Positions 1 to 8,872 of a stretch of DNA of 64,000 nt are shown here, one piece after another (positions within the stretch are counted from its first letter, which is position 1; each line of letters opens with the position of its first letter). Source of the DNA: Rhizobium sullae. Its GTDB lineage: Bacteria; Pseudomonadota; Alphaproteobacteria; Rhizobiales; Rhizobiaceae. The stretch is from assembly GCF_025200715.1 (NCBI RefSeq), contig NZ_CP104145.1:124001-188000 (forward strand), read 5' to 3'. The notes beneath the pieces were generated by a model. That model did no database searches and was not told the origin of the DNA. It saw only the letters and a program-made list of their open reading frames with translations. The position numbers were made by a program, and so were the translations under genes.

Positions 1-84
1 AAGCTCCTCCGGCGTTCGTTAAAGTTACAACGGCCTCGACTTTAAGGATGTGGCGCGAGGACACCAGCTCCCGAGGAGAGACTC

Positions 85-1059
85 ATGGATCAGCCCGCTT
101 GGAAGCGGCCGCATACGACGCGCCTGACCATCGGTGGCGACGACGCACAGCGACCGCAGATGCCGAACTTGGCGTCCATCGACCTAAACCTACTGGTGGA
201 TCTCGGGGCGTTGCTTCAATACCGCAACATAACCCACGCGGCCCAGCATGTTGGCCGGAGTCAACCAGCGATGAGCCGAGCGTTGTCAAGGCTGCGGGGC
301 ATGTTCAATGACGATCTACTGGTTCGCGGCTTGAGCGGTTTGGTTCCAACGCTCATGGCTGAACGCTTAGCTGAAATGTTGCCTTCGGTGTTGGATGCGA
401 TTCGACAAACGGTGAACTGCAGCGTCGCTCCAAGGGAATGGCGATGGAAGGTAACGATGGCCATTCCCGATCACCAAGCGTTAGTTCTGTTGCCGCGCCT
501 CCTGCCGCGGTTGCGCGAGGGTGCCCCTCATCTCGACATGGTCACCGATGTGGTCTTGGCCAACGCACTGCGGCGCCTGGAGCAAGGGGAGATCGATCTG
601 GCGGTCGGGCAGATTGGCGCTGCTCCGCCTGGCTACTTGCGGCGCAGGCTCTACGCCGACCGCTTTAGCTGCCTCATTCGCCGCGACCACCCGGTCCTGA
701 AACAGGAGTGGACTTTAGAAAGTTTCGCGGCCTTGCGCCACGTCGCCATTGCCTCGCAGCACGACGACCGCTTCCATAAGATCTATGATGGACTGACCGA
801 GCTGAGCGTGGCGGATTGTGATCCCATCGTGGTTTCCAATGTACTGACGGGGGCGCTTATTATCGCGGCGACCGACTTGGTGCTGGTTGTACCTAGCCGC
901 GTTGCCACCCGAATCGCCTCCGTGCTGCCACTTGCAGTTGTCACTCCACCTTTGGAACTATCTCCCTACGAAGTGGCGCTCATCTGGCACGAGCGTTGCC
1001 ACCGCGACCGAGAGCATGGCTGGCTACGGCGCGAAATTACCGCCGCAGCACGGGAGTGA
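85..1059 (+). CDS. syrM: SyrM-like LysR-family symbiotic regulator
   Basis: The 324-residue protein has a LysR layout: a winged helix-turn-helix around residues 33-70 (NITHAAQHVGRSQPAMSRALSR type) followed by a substrate-binding domain. The IDLNLLVDL and GRSQPAMSRALSRLR stretches and the ALIWHERCHRD end agree with the SyrM branch as I remember it rather than with NodD proper. SyrM activates nodD3 and exopolysaccharide/nodulation genes in S. meliloti. The ATG at 85 is preceded by GAGGAGA, so I prefer it to the ATG at 160. Only 84 bp upstream lie in the window, so its promoter cannot be judged. A NodD paralogue is the main alternative. Confidence 0.85.
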   Translation: MDQPAWKRPHTTRLTIGGDDAQRPQMPNLASIDLNLLVDLGALLQYRNITHAAQHVGRSQPAMSRALSRLRGMFNDDLLVRGLSGLVPTLMAERLAEMLPSVLDAIRQTVNCSVAPREWRWKVTMAIPDHQALVLLPRLLPRLREGAPHLDMVTDVVLANALRRLEQGEIDLAVGQIGAAPPGYLRRRLYADRFSCLIRRDHPVLKQEWTLESFAALRHVAIASQHDDRFHKIYDGLTELSVADCDPIVVSNVLTGALIIAATDLVLVVPSRVATRIASVLPLAVVTPPLELSPYEVALIWHERCHRDREHGWLRREITAAARE

Positions 1060-1374
1060 CGACCAGGTAATTGACATGCTATCGGCAGTCATCGATGTCA
1101 TTGTGCCGTTTTTTCTACAGCGATGTCTGCGAGGTGGGGGAGATTGGTGATACTCGGAACATTATATCGCCAGAATGGAACAGTATAAAGCCTCCGCCAC
1201 AAAACCGTGAAATTTTTATGAGGCTCCGAAATGCACGTGATGGAGGCAACTGGTCAATGCCCGCAATGTGAGACAAGCCCGCAGACTGTTCTGACAAAGA
1301 GCTGGAAGGCGGGCCGACCGCCCCCGGGGCGGTCGGCAATGGTCAAGCGAAATTCCAGGAAGAGGGCTCGGGTC
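1060..1374. other. Intergenic stretch after syrM
   Basis: No convincing gene. The open frames here are short and lack ribosome binding sites. The only structure seen is the GC-rich palindrome at 1313-1337 next to the IS6 boundary. Confidence 0.5.
1313..1337. repeat. 12-bp perfect GC-rich palindrome
   Basis: GCCGACCGCCCC (1313-1324) and GGGGCGGTCGGC (1326-1337) are exact inverted repeats with one base between them. There is no T-run on either side, so it is a poor intrinsic terminator. It could be a protein site, a cruciform or a remnant of an older element end. Confidence 0.5.
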
Positions 1375-2181
1375 GGTGATGTCACGTTGTCAGCGGCTTA
1401 ACGGTTGTCTGGTAATAGGTTGGGATGAACAGTCCGGCCGTAAGCTACAAGAACCACCGCTTTCCACCGCAGATCATCGCCCGTGCGGTCTGGCTGTATT
1501 TTCGGTTCCCTTTGAGCCTGAGGATGGTCGAGGAGATGCTGCTGGAGCGCGGTATCGTCGTCTCCCATGAGACGATCCGGAGATGGGGTCGCAAATTCGG
1601 AACGGCTTATGCCAGGCAGTTGTGCAGAAAGAGGCCTTCGCGAAAGGATATCTGGCATCTGGACGAGGTGGTGATTTCCATCGGCGGCCGCAAACATTGG
1701 CTCTGGCGTGCCGTTGACCAAGACGGTTACGTTCTCGACGAGATCGTTCAAGCCCGCCGCGATACCCAAGCCGCCAGGCGATTGCTGGTCAGGCTGCTGA
1801 AGAAGCAAGGCCTGACGCCGAAGCGGATCGTCACCGACAAATTGCGCTCATATGGTGCTGCAAGACGGGAGGTGATGCCCGCCGTCGAACATCGATCGCA
1901 CAAGGGCCTGAACAATCGGGCCGAGAATTCTCACGTGCCGCTTCGAAAACGGGAGCGGATGATGCAGGGATTTCGATCCGTCGGCGGCTTGCAACGGTTC
2001 ATATCGATCTTTTCGGCACTCCGAAATCTTTTCGTCCCCCCGCACCAGAAAAACTCAGCCCTCGCCATCCACATCCATCGGATCCGCGCAATGGCGCAGT
2101 GGAAAGCCGTGACCGGCGCAACCGCCTGACGTCTCACACAAGCGCCTTGTTCCGACCTTGATCAAACAACGTGACATCGCC
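1375..2181 (+). mobile_element. IS6-family insertion sequence, full copy A
   Basis: The 807-bp element is bounded by near-identical 16-bp inverted repeats: GGTGATGTCACGTTGT at 1375-1390 and, inverted, GGCGATGTCACGTTGT at 2166-2181. It carries one transposase gene. The same 807-bp element occurs intact at 27665-28471, 32165-32971 and 55624-56430, and in pieces at 2182-2996, 31815-32164 and 59096-59323. It lies directly against 2182-2996, the two halves of another copy that it entered. Confidence 0.93.
1425..2129 (+). CDS. IS6-family DDE transposase
   Basis: A 234-residue transposase of normal IS6/IS26 length. The N-terminus holds a helix-turn-helix (SLRMVEEMLLERGIVVSHET region). The catalytic residues visible are D80 (WHLDEV), D138 (IVTDKL) and E167 (NNRAENSH), so the enzyme appears intact. 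IS6 transposases act by replicative cointegrate formation and so cause deletions and inversions, which matches the rearrangements directly downstream. The start ATG lies 50 bp inside the left inverted repeat, as in the other copies. Confidence 0.92.
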   Translation: MNSPAVSYKNHRFPPQIIARAVWLYFRFPLSLRMVEEMLLERGIVVSHETIRRWGRKFGTAYARQLCRKRPSRKDIWHLDEVVISIGGRKHWLWRAVDQDGYVLDEIVQARRDTQAARRLLVRLLKKQGLTPKRIVTDKLRSYGAARREVMPAVEHRSHKGLNNRAENSHVPLRKRERMMQGFRSVGGLQRFISIFSALRNLFVPPHQKNSALAIHIHRIRAMAQWKAVTGATA

Positions 2182-2639
2182 CGGTTACGTTCTCGACGAG
2201 ATCGTTCAAGCCCGCCGCGATACCCAAGCCGCCAGGCGATTGCTGGTCAGGCTGCTGAAGAAGCAAGGCCTGACGCCGAAGCGGATCGTCACCGACAAAT
2301 TGCGCTCATATGGTGCTGCAAGACGGGAGGTGATGCCCGCCGTCGAACATCGATCGCACAAGGGCCTGAACAATCGGGCCGAGAATTCTCACGTGCCGCT
2401 TCGAAAACGGGAGCGGATGATGCAGGGATTTCGATCCGTCGGCGGCTTGCAACGGTTCATATCGATCTTTTCGGCACTCCGAAATCTTTTCGTCCCCCCG
2501 CACCAGAAAAACTCAGCCCTCGCCATCCACATCCATCGGATCCGCGCAATGGCGCAGTGGAAAGCCGTGACCGGCGCAACCGCCTGACGTCTCACACAAG
2601 CGCCTTGTTCCGACCTTGATCAAACAACGTGACATCGCC
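2182..2639 (+). mobile_element. IS6 3' fragment (inverted half of an interrupted copy)
   Basis: This is the right 458 bp of the IS6 element, beginning inside the transposase gene at CGGTTACG and running to the normal right repeat (GACATCGCC ending at 2639). It lacks the 5' half. The missing half is at 2640-2996 but in the opposite orientation. The 8 bp CGGTTACG at 2182-2189 reappear inverted at 2640-2647, which is the 8-bp target duplication expected of IS6 elements. Confidence 0.88.
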
Positions 2640-2996
2640 CGTAACCGTCTTGGTCAACGGCACGCCAGAGCCAATGTTTGCGGCCGCCGATGGAAATCAC
2701 CACCTCGTCCAGATGCCAGATATCCTTTCGCGAAGGCCTCTTTCTGCACAACTGCCTGGCATAAGCCGTTCCGAATTTGCGACCCCATCTCCGGATCGTC
2801 TCATGGGAGACGACGATACCGCGCTCCAGCAGCATCTCCTCGACCATCCTCAGGCTCAAAGGGAACCGAAAATACAGCCAGACCGCACGGGCGATGATCT
2901 GCGGTGGAAAGCGGTGGTTCTTGTAGCTTACGGCCGGACTGTTCATCCCAACCTATTACCAGACAACCGTTAAGCCGCTGACAACGTGACATCACC
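2640..2996 (-). mobile_element. IS6 5' fragment (other half of the interrupted copy)
   Basis: Reverse complement of the left 357 bp of the element, from the outer repeat ending at 2996 to CGTAACCG at 2640-2647. It encodes the first ~101 residues of the transposase (start at 2946), including D80 but not D138 or E167. Read with the preceding entry it shows that copy A entered a resident minus-strand copy and that copy A plus the 3' half were then flipped. Confidence 0.88.
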
Positions 2997-3261
2997 ATGA
3001 TTAGAGCATATTTTGCTGCGCTCCGCCCATGGTTTCAGAGACCTGATTCACTTCGCCGCAGCGGTTTTACCCAACAATCTCGGGAGGCTTCCCCGGCACG
3101 GCTCATCGGCATCCCCGCCGAACTGAGCCATAACCCCGGAAAATTCCAGCTCCCGCTGACCCACATTTGGGGGTGCACTTCACAAAAACTGCTGGAGCGA
3201 ACTGAAAACTGGATAAAACTTGGGGGCAACAGAAGGCTCTTCAGGACTACAAATGTAACGC
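2997..3261. other. Upstream region of the 3.3-kb effector gene
   Basis: No gene recognised. The last ~80 bp are similar to the region upstream of 20378 on the minus strand, so they are part of a duplicated effector promoter module. Confidence 0.5.
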
Positions 3262-3305
3262 TATATCGGTTTAGCAGACCAACTTTCGAAGCTAGCATAA
3301 TAAAG
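3262..3305 (+). promoter_or_regulatory. Possible tts-box-like effector promoter
   Basis: The stretch GTTTAGCAGACCAACTTTCG, then AAGCTAGC, resembles the TtsI-bound tts box as I recall it (a GTCAG...TTCTCGAAAGCT core), though the internal spacing differs by about one base. It lies ~50 bp before the ATG of the putative effector. The same GGTTTAGCAGA context precedes the second effector-type start at 20378. Confidence 0.35.
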
Positions 3306-3332
3306 TAGTTTAACTGACTTCGGAGTCGACCA

Positions 3333-4202
3333 ATGGATCTCGATAGCAAACGGACACGTACAGCTGAAAGTTCATCCCTTGACGGCGAGAACGCCGTACC
3401 CACTCACCTCTCTGACCTTCCAGTAGAGCTAGTAACCAATATTGCAGAACGCCTAATAACCGCTGACCCGCGGGAAACGGCACGCAATCTTGGGCTTTTG
3501 AAAACCGTGCAGGCGCCACAGGCAGTCTGGACGGCCGATGGGCAAGAAACTGACCTCGGGAAATTTTACAGGCGGAACAACCAACTCGGACGATCAGCCA
3601 ACGATCTGCACAACGCAAACTTGGCCGAAGCCGGGCACGGTTCGGATTGGGTATCGACGTATCAAACTGCAGCAAGCGGTCATATAGCTGATTTTCTACC
3701 ACCTGAGACGCGTACTGCTCTCGTCAATAGAATCCTGGACCTGGATCCGATCAACCAAGCTGTCGCAATCAACTTGGTTGCGACCGACCTTGGCAAGTTC
3801 GATGGTGAAGATAAAAATCGCCTTGTCAATCGCGCCATTGAATTGCTTGAGGCTCCTAATGTCTACGGCGCCCATGAGTCCGCTCATAGTGCCATATGCA
3901 ACGGGTATGGCCACTTAGATGCAGATCAAAGGGCGCGAGTTGGCTTAATTCTCGGCGCCAATCTACAGCAACAGCTGGAAGGGATTCCTCGCCCGGAGCG
4001 TGTAGCAGAGCCGGATTTGGACCGGAGGATAACGGCTATTGAGGCTTCAGTCCGTCGTCACCTAGACGCGCCGATATCGTTTGAGCTGGTGGTCGGGCAC
4101 GCCTTAGGAACCACGGGGTCCATCAGCCAAGTCTCCGATCAAGCCCGAACGGACCTAGTAGCTTCCTTCAGAAGCAGAGAGCGCTCCGACGCGGGACGTT
4201 GA
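3333..4202 (+). CDS. Putative type III effector with F-box-like segment
   Basis: A 289-residue protein with no signal peptide or membrane segment. Residues 1-15 (MDLDSKRTRTAESSS) form a polar, Ser/Arg-rich N-terminus nearly identical to that of the ORF starting at 20378. Residues 25-60 (LSDLPVELVTNIAERL then TADPRETARNLG) have the LPxEL...I...L spacing of an F-box. The middle is helical and unrecognised. The last 25 residues (SDQARTDLVASF, RSRERSDAGR) match the C-terminus of the giant effector at 14601. Shared ends with different middles are typical of effector families. A Skp1-binding host-targeted role is inference from the F-box-like pattern; an unrelated helical protein remains possible. 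Confidence 0.6.
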   Translation: MDLDSKRTRTAESSSLDGENAVPTHLSDLPVELVTNIAERLITADPRETARNLGLLKTVQAPQAVWTADGQETDLGKFYRRNNQLGRSANDLHNANLAEAGHGSDWVSTYQTAASGHIADFLPPETRTALVNRILDLDPINQAVAINLVATDLGKFDGEDKNRLVNRAIELLEAPNVYGAHESAHSAICNGYGHLDADQRARVGLILGANLQQQLEGIPRPERVAEPDLDRRITAIEASVRRHLDAPISFELVVGHALGTTGSISQVSDQARTDLVASFRSRERSDAGR

Positions 4203-4235
4203 GCTCCATGGCTGGGTGAGGCAGAACAGTTCTTT

Positions 4236-4460
4236 TCCATGTGGTGCGGATCTTCCCCGATGCGCAGAGCTGTCTGCGGCTGGTGCGGGCGCTGGCTGCC
4301 GAGACGCATGAGACCTGGCTGGAGGCCATGCGCTATCTCAACATGGAGCATCTGGCCGAGCACAAGAAGGAGATGTTACGCAAGCTGGACGAACCCAAGG
4401 CCGATGACGGCGGGCCGGGCGCTTGCGTTGTTGAGGCGCCGCGCCCGTCCGCCAAAATGC
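4236..4460 (+). pseudogene. IS256/Mutator-family transposase C-terminal remnant
   Basis: The translated stretch FPDAQSCLRLVRALAAETHE, followed by TWLEAMRYLNMEHLAEHKKE, is the conserved C-terminus of IS256-family transposases. Only about 70 residues remain; the catalytic part is absent and no start or inverted repeat was found. It abuts the 3' end of the effector gene. Confidence 0.75.
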
Positions 4461-4628
4461 CAGCGGCGATGATCCCAATTTGCAGAACACTATGGACACA
4501 ACTCTGGTGTGGAGCCTGTCTGGGCGTGCGCCGACCCCGATCATATGGGAGTGATCAAAGCACGGTAGGAGAGATGGAGTTCACCTTAAGCATTCGCACA
4601 ACTACGGATAAGCGCCCACTGATATGAT

Positions 4629-5235
4629 CTACAATTTATTCAAGCTCAATAGTATGTTTGGAACTTTGTCGATTATATACCGGAACAAATCTTCTGTTAA
4701 TTGGATAGCGTCGTTGTAGTTTCTTTTTTTGATCATGTTTGTTGCTTTCTCAATGAGAGTTATACTTATATTTTATAATCTCGGCATCTCCTAAATAATG
4801 ATTTCGATAAATCCATATTTTGTACCACGCTCCACTTACAACATCCCGTTCTGAATCGGAAAATATTGCAGCAACCAACGAATCTTGCCAGCGTTTGTAA
4901 TTCTCGACGTTGTCTCGATTGCAGCTTTCGATATCCAATTCTATTGTATTGCCATTGTCTTTCAATCGGCCAATTGCATAGATATAATGTGATCCCAACT
5001 GATCCAGATGAAACAACGCGGTCGAGCTATTAATTTTCTCTACGAAGAACCCTCGGTTGCGCTCCCACCGAAGGAGGCCGCGTTCATGGAGCCTGAGCAT
5101 AGCCTCTCTTATAGGGGCAACGCTTACCATGTGTTCCTCGGATAATTGCCTGGGATGAAAGAGATGCATTGGTCGATATCTCCCTGAGACTATATCGTTC
5201 CGCAGCATTTCGTATGTTTCACCACTTCTTGCCAT
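4629..5235 (-). pseudogene. GntR-family regulator, frameshifted near the C-terminus
   Basis: Residues 1-75 form a GntR winged helix (ETYEMLRNDIVSGRYRP, APIREAMLRLHERGLLRW). The frame stops at 4750 after 161 codons, shorter than the ~200-220 residues of FCD-type GntR proteins. Downstream in another frame, from about 4775 to the TAG at 4629, the translation (TLIEKATNMIKKRNYNDAIQ, LTEDLFRYI) looks like the missing final helices of the ligand domain. One indel near 4770, in an A/T run, would explain this. The gene is visibly AT-richer than its neighbours, suggesting a foreign origin. A short functional protein is possible. Confidence 0.6.
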
Positions 5236-5578
5236 CGCAAGTCTCCACTTACATAATAGAGGAGCGATATAGGCTTTGTGCGGTGTGCGGAAGTCAACTC
5301 AGAAGGTGGTATTTTCAGATTATAAACGATCGATTCATAATTAAACCAAGACGATCGAGATTTTTCTTGGTTAGGTTGTATCTCCAGCGAAGTGAAATTG
5401 TTAGGGCCTCGGAACAATGAAGATGAAACAGCCGAAGCAATCCGTGGTCCGTACGCCTCCGAGGAGGGCGCCTTGCTGAGAAGTGAGGCGAACTGGATGT
5501 TCTGTCTATATAGGCGTCAATATAGACAGTGTGAGAACCGTGGTTTTAACGATAGAGAAGCGGCCGCAAGTTGGCCGT
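5236..5578. other. AT-rich region between gntR and the IS66 remnant
   Basis: No gene recognised. It contains two inverted repeats: AACCAAGA (5344-5351) with TCTTGGTT (5365-5372), and the longer CTGTCTATAT palindrome described separately. Either could bind the divergent GntR protein. Confidence 0.5.
5502..5529. promoter_or_regulatory. 10-bp-arm palindrome, operator-like
   Basis: CTGTCTATAT (5502-5511) and ATATAGACAG (5520-5529) are perfect inverted repeats with an 8-bp spacer, 50 bp before the IS66 tnpA start. Arm length and spacer fit a dimeric regulator site. No T-run follows, so it is unlikely to be a terminator. Confidence 0.45.
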
Positions 5579-5957
5579 ATGGAGATTGTCGATAGCGGGC
5601 GGCGTCGCCGTTTCAGCAACGAGGCCAAACTTGCGATCGTGGCGGAGAGCTATTCCGCCCCGCGTCAGGTCACGGCAACAGCACGTCGTCATCGGATCAC
5701 ACGCTTTCAGTTGAACGATTGGCGTAAAGCCGCTCGCGAGGGACGGCTCGGCGATGGCCGGGGGAGTGAAGGGTTTATTCCTGCACTGTTGGTCCCGGAG
5801 CCAGGCATGCCGGTTGTTGCGCCGGACCAATTCTTCGACGGCACAAAGTGGGCTTATGGAGGTTGTCAGCGCCAATGGTCGCCGTGTGATCGTGGGACGC
5901 GATGTCGACGTTGAAGCGCTGCTTCGGATCCTGCGCGGACTGGAGGCGCTGCGGTGA
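5579..5957 (+). pseudogene. IS66 TnpA (OrfA), frameshifted
   Basis: Starts at ATG 5579 (MEIVDSGRRRRFSNEAKLAI) with the helix-turn-helix of IS66 OrfA. The frame is lost near 5850; the conserved end ([20 protein letters not shown]) continues in another frame to the TGA ending at 5957, overlapping the tnpB start. Confidence 0.75.
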
Positions 5958-6305
5958 ATCCGTTTCCGATGGGAACAGGGGTCAAGGTCTGGCTTTCGAC
6001 GGGGTATACGGACATGCGCTGTGGCTTTCCCTCTCTGGCGCTTCGGGTGCAGGAGGTTCTGAAGCATGATCCGTTGTCAGGGCATCTCTTCGTCTTCAGG
6101 GGCCGCAGATCGGATATTTTGAAGATCATCTGGCATGATGATCTGAGCGCCTGCCTTTTTACCCGGCGGCTGGAGAAGGGCCGGTTTATCTGGCCGAATA
6201 TGGAGGGCGGGGCGGTAGCGATCTCACCGGCGCAATTGTCTATTTGTTGTCCGGGATCGACTGGCGCAATCCGCAGGAAACCTGGCGTCCGACACGGGTC
6301 GGATA
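5954..6305 (+). pseudogene. IS66 TnpB (OrfB), frameshifted
   Basis: The start MNPFPMGTGVKVWLSTGYTD, followed by MRCGFPSLAL and the HLFVFRGRRSD and ACLFTRRLEKGRFIWP motifs, is diagnostic for IS66 TnpB (about 115 residues). The frame breaks near 6238; the expected ending LLSGIDWRNPQETWRPTRVG follows in the next frame to the stop near 6305. Confidence 0.78.
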
Positions 6306-6351
6306 GCATTATTGCATTGAAAATATTGAGTGAACCTGATCGAATGGCTTC

Positions 6352-8029
6352 ATGACTTCGAAGCCTGTGGATCTTCCTGCGGACCTTGCGAGCGCCAACC
6401 TGGCGCTGGTTTCCGAGCGTGAGAGGTTACAGGCTGAACGTGATGTCGTTGTTGCCGAGCGCGACATTGCGGTGGCGCGAGCCGCCAATGCGCAGGCCAT
6501 GCTGTCGGACAATGAGGCCTTGATCGCCAGTCTGGAACTGGCGATCGAAAAGCTGAAGCGCGAACTGCGCGGCCGGCGATCCGAGCGCACGGCGCGCCTG
6601 ATCGACCAGATGGAATTGCAGCTCGAAGAACTGGTGATGGCGGCGACGGAGGATGAAGCCGCAGCGCAGGCGGCTGCCGCCAAGACCTCGAGCGTACGTT
6701 CGTTCAACGCGCAAACGGCCGGTCCGAAAGCCGTGGCCGGAGGATATCGAGCGTAAGCGCGTGGTGATCGATCCCCCAGTCACCTGTGCATGCTGCGGCG
6801 GGTCGCGCCTGTCGAAACTGGGCGAGGACGTCACCGAGACGCTCGAGGAGGTTCCGCGCCGGTTCAAACGATCGAGACGGTGCGGGAGAAATTTACCTGC
6901 CGTGACTGCGAGGCGATCAGCCAGCCGCCGGCGCCGTTCCATGCCACGCCGCGCGGATACATCGGTCCTCATCTGCTGGCGACGATCCTCTTTGACAAGT
7001 TTGGAATGCATAGCCCGCTGAACCGCCAAAGCACCCGGTTCAAATGCGAGGGCATCGAGCTTTCGACCTCGACGCTGGCTGACCAGGTCGGGTATGGAAC
7101 AGCCGCGCTCCTGCCGATCTTTGATCTGATCGAGGCGCATGTCTTCGCGGCCGAGCGCCTTTTTGGCGACGACACTACCATTCCCATTCAAGCCAAAGGC
7201 AAATGCACGACCGGGCGAATATGGACCTACGTGCGCGATGACCAGCCCTACGGCGGCGCGGCGGCGCCGGCGGCCATACTATGCTTCGAGCGACCGCCGC
7301 GGCGAGCATCCGCAGAAGCACCTGGCCGAGTATGGTGGCATTCTGCAGAGTGATTGTTACAATGGCTTCGAGCCGCTCAGTGTCGCCGAAAAGAAAGCGG
7401 TACCGATCACCTTCGCCTTTTGCCATGCGCATGCGCGGCGGAAGTTCTTTGAACTGGCCGACATCCAGAAAAGTGTCCGTGACCGCAAACGGAGAGGCAA
7501 GCCGATCTCGCCGATCGCTCTGGAGGCCGTCCAACGGTACGATGCGCTGTTTGAGATCGAACGCGAGATCAATGGATTGAGCGCCGCAGAACGGTTGGCC
7601 GCGCGGCAGGAAAAGAGCAAGCCGCTGTTCGATGACATGCACGAGTGGCTGAAACGGGAGCGCGGCACGCTCAGCAAATCGTCCGAGGTGATCGAGCCGA
7701 TCGATTACATGCTGAAGCGTTGGGATGGCTTTGCCCGTTTCCTCGCAGATGGCAGGATTTGTCTCACAAACAATGCTGCCGAGCGCGCTCTGAGAGGAAT
7801 TGCACTCGGCCGTCGAAACTGGACCTTCGCCGGTTCCCAGCGTGGGGCCGATCGAGCCGCCATCATGCTCTCCGTCATCACGACCTGCCGCCTCAACGAC
7901 GTCGACCCAAAAGCGTGGCTCGCCGATGTGCTCGCCCGAATCGCCGATCTTCCCGTCTCCCGCCTGCACGAACTGCTGCCTTGGCAATGGAAGTCGCACA
8001 AAGGGACGGCTATTGCGGCGGTCGCGTAA
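6352..8029 (+). pseudogene. IS66 TnpC transposase, multiply frameshifted
   Basis: The IS66 large transposase is recognisable along its length: N-terminal coiled coil (RERLQAERDVVVAERDIAVA), zinc-binding stretch (CACCGGSRL ... FTCRDCEAI), and the DDE core (LFGDDTTIPI, then LQSDCYNGFEPL, then TNNAAERALRGIALGRRNW). At least three frameshifts, near 6710, 6870 and 7270, split it, so no full-length product can be made. The last ~250 residues from about 7300 are in one open frame. Confidence 0.8.
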
Positions 8030-8243
8030 ACAGCTCCCGGAACAATGCTTCCGAACGCTCCAAGCCTTCATCGGTCAGGATCAATGACTTCGACTTGTTG
8101 ACTGGGTCGCCGATCATGCCCTTCTTGTGAAGCCGATCCGTCGTTGCCCAGTCGAAGCCCTTCCAGGCACAACGCTCGTTATGCAGCGTCAGCCATAACA
8201 GCGCCAAAACGGCATCGTCGATCTTGTCCTCATCGATCTCCAT
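8010..8243 (-). CDS. DUF6429 family protein (IS66 accessory)
   Basis: A 77-residue protein (MEIDEDKIDDAVLALLWLTL ... KGFDWATTDRLHKKG ... LTDEGLERSEALF) of a small family that I recall sitting convergently at the end of rhizobial IS66 elements. It overlaps the 3' end of tnpC by 20 bp. Unlike the transposase genes its frame is intact. Function unknown; it looks like a small winged-helix protein. Confidence 0.7.
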   Translation of the reverse strand: MEIDEDKIDDAVLALLWLTLHNERCAWKGFDWATTDRLHKKGMIGDPVNKSKSLILTDEGLERSEALFRELFTRPPQ

Positions 8244-8292
8244 GAACCGACGTTACCACACGCGGGGCCCAAAATCCCGCGGCCCTGCTCGG

Positions 8293-8469
8293 ATGGATAC
8301 GTTATATCGCAGGCGTGCAATTCGAGACTTTGTGATCGATGCCGACGGTAACCGATATCGATTTGTCGGCACTGCGGCACGAGACCCGTCTGGCCGCCTT
8401 GATGTAGACGTTCTCCGCCCCAGTGAGGGGATCGTAACCCCGGCCTTATTTACGCGAGAGATCGGCTAG
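8293..8469 (+). CDS. Small hypothetical protein
   Basis: A possible 58-residue protein (MDTLYRRRAIRDFVIDADGN, then RYRFVGTAARD). The D-x-D-G-N-R-Y-R-F pattern looks like genuine coding sequence. No clear ribosome binding site precedes ATG 8293; an upstream ATG at 8242 would give a longer version overlapping the DUF6429 gene. Not recognised. Confidence 0.35.
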   Translation: MDTLYRRRAIRDFVIDADGNRYRFVGTAARDPSGRLDVDVLRPSEGIVTPALFTREIG

Positions 8470-8505
8470 CGAGCGGCGTCCCCTGCCCAAAAGCGGTGCG
8501 AGCTT

Positions 8506-8766
8506 TCACGGCTCCCAGCAAACAAGCGTGCCAAGCCTGTCAGGCCAAAGGCCGTCATCATCCTTAACCCCTATTGCCCGCGCATCTCGTTGGCGGACGA
8601 GGAGGGCGCGGTGAATTGCCGACTCCAGAGGTTCTTCATCCGGTTCGGCAAAGGCATCGCTGATCTGAAGCACACCAGTCTCCTTGTCTGCGCTCCCGCC
8701 GACGTGAATGATATGCCCCGGGTATAGATGCGCCGTGTCGTTCGTTATGAAATGAAATCTGTACAT
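8506..8766 (-). CDS. Small hypothetical protein
   Basis: 86 residues starting MYRFHFITNDTAHLYPGHII, acidic in the middle, no membrane segment. The ATG at 8766 follows an AGGGAGAGG purine run, which supports it over an upstream start at 8895. The MYRFHF beginning recalls small DUF6894-type proteins, but the match is weak. Lies head-to-tail with the next small gene. Confidence 0.5.
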   Translation of the reverse strand: MYRFHFITNDTAHLYPGHIIHVGGSADKETGVLQISDAFAEPDEEPLESAIHRALLVRQRDARAIGVKDDDGLWPDRLGTLVCWEP

Positions 8767-8872
8767 CCCTCTCCCTCTGTTTAGTTTCGTTGAGAAATAG
8801 CTCCCGCCGCAAGGCACGTGAGCGATGGTGAGACGCGCAGTGGCTGATCTCCGCCTCGCGTTAGCAAAAGCT

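Larger units (their letters stand above)
5579..8243 (+). mobile_element. Decayed IS66-family element
   Basis: The order tnpA-tnpB-tnpC with a convergent DUF6429 gene is that of rhizobial IS66 elements. All three transposition genes carry frameshifts (near 5850, 6238, 6710, 6870 and 7270), so the element should be immobile by itself. I could not define its terminal inverted repeats or target duplication, so the limits given are those of the genes. Confidence 0.8.

Noticed and set aside
85..1059. NodD as the identity of the first gene
   Set aside because: The IDLNLLVDL start and the N-terminal extension fit SyrM better, though the families are related.
1313..1337. Intrinsic terminator for syrM
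   Set aside because: The stem is perfect but has a one-base loop and no T-run, and it lies 250 bp past the gene.
2171..2587. Apparent truncated transposase gene starting GTGACATCGCC
   Set aside because: It starts in the terminal repeat of one IS6 copy and runs into the 3' half of another; it is a junction product, not a gene.
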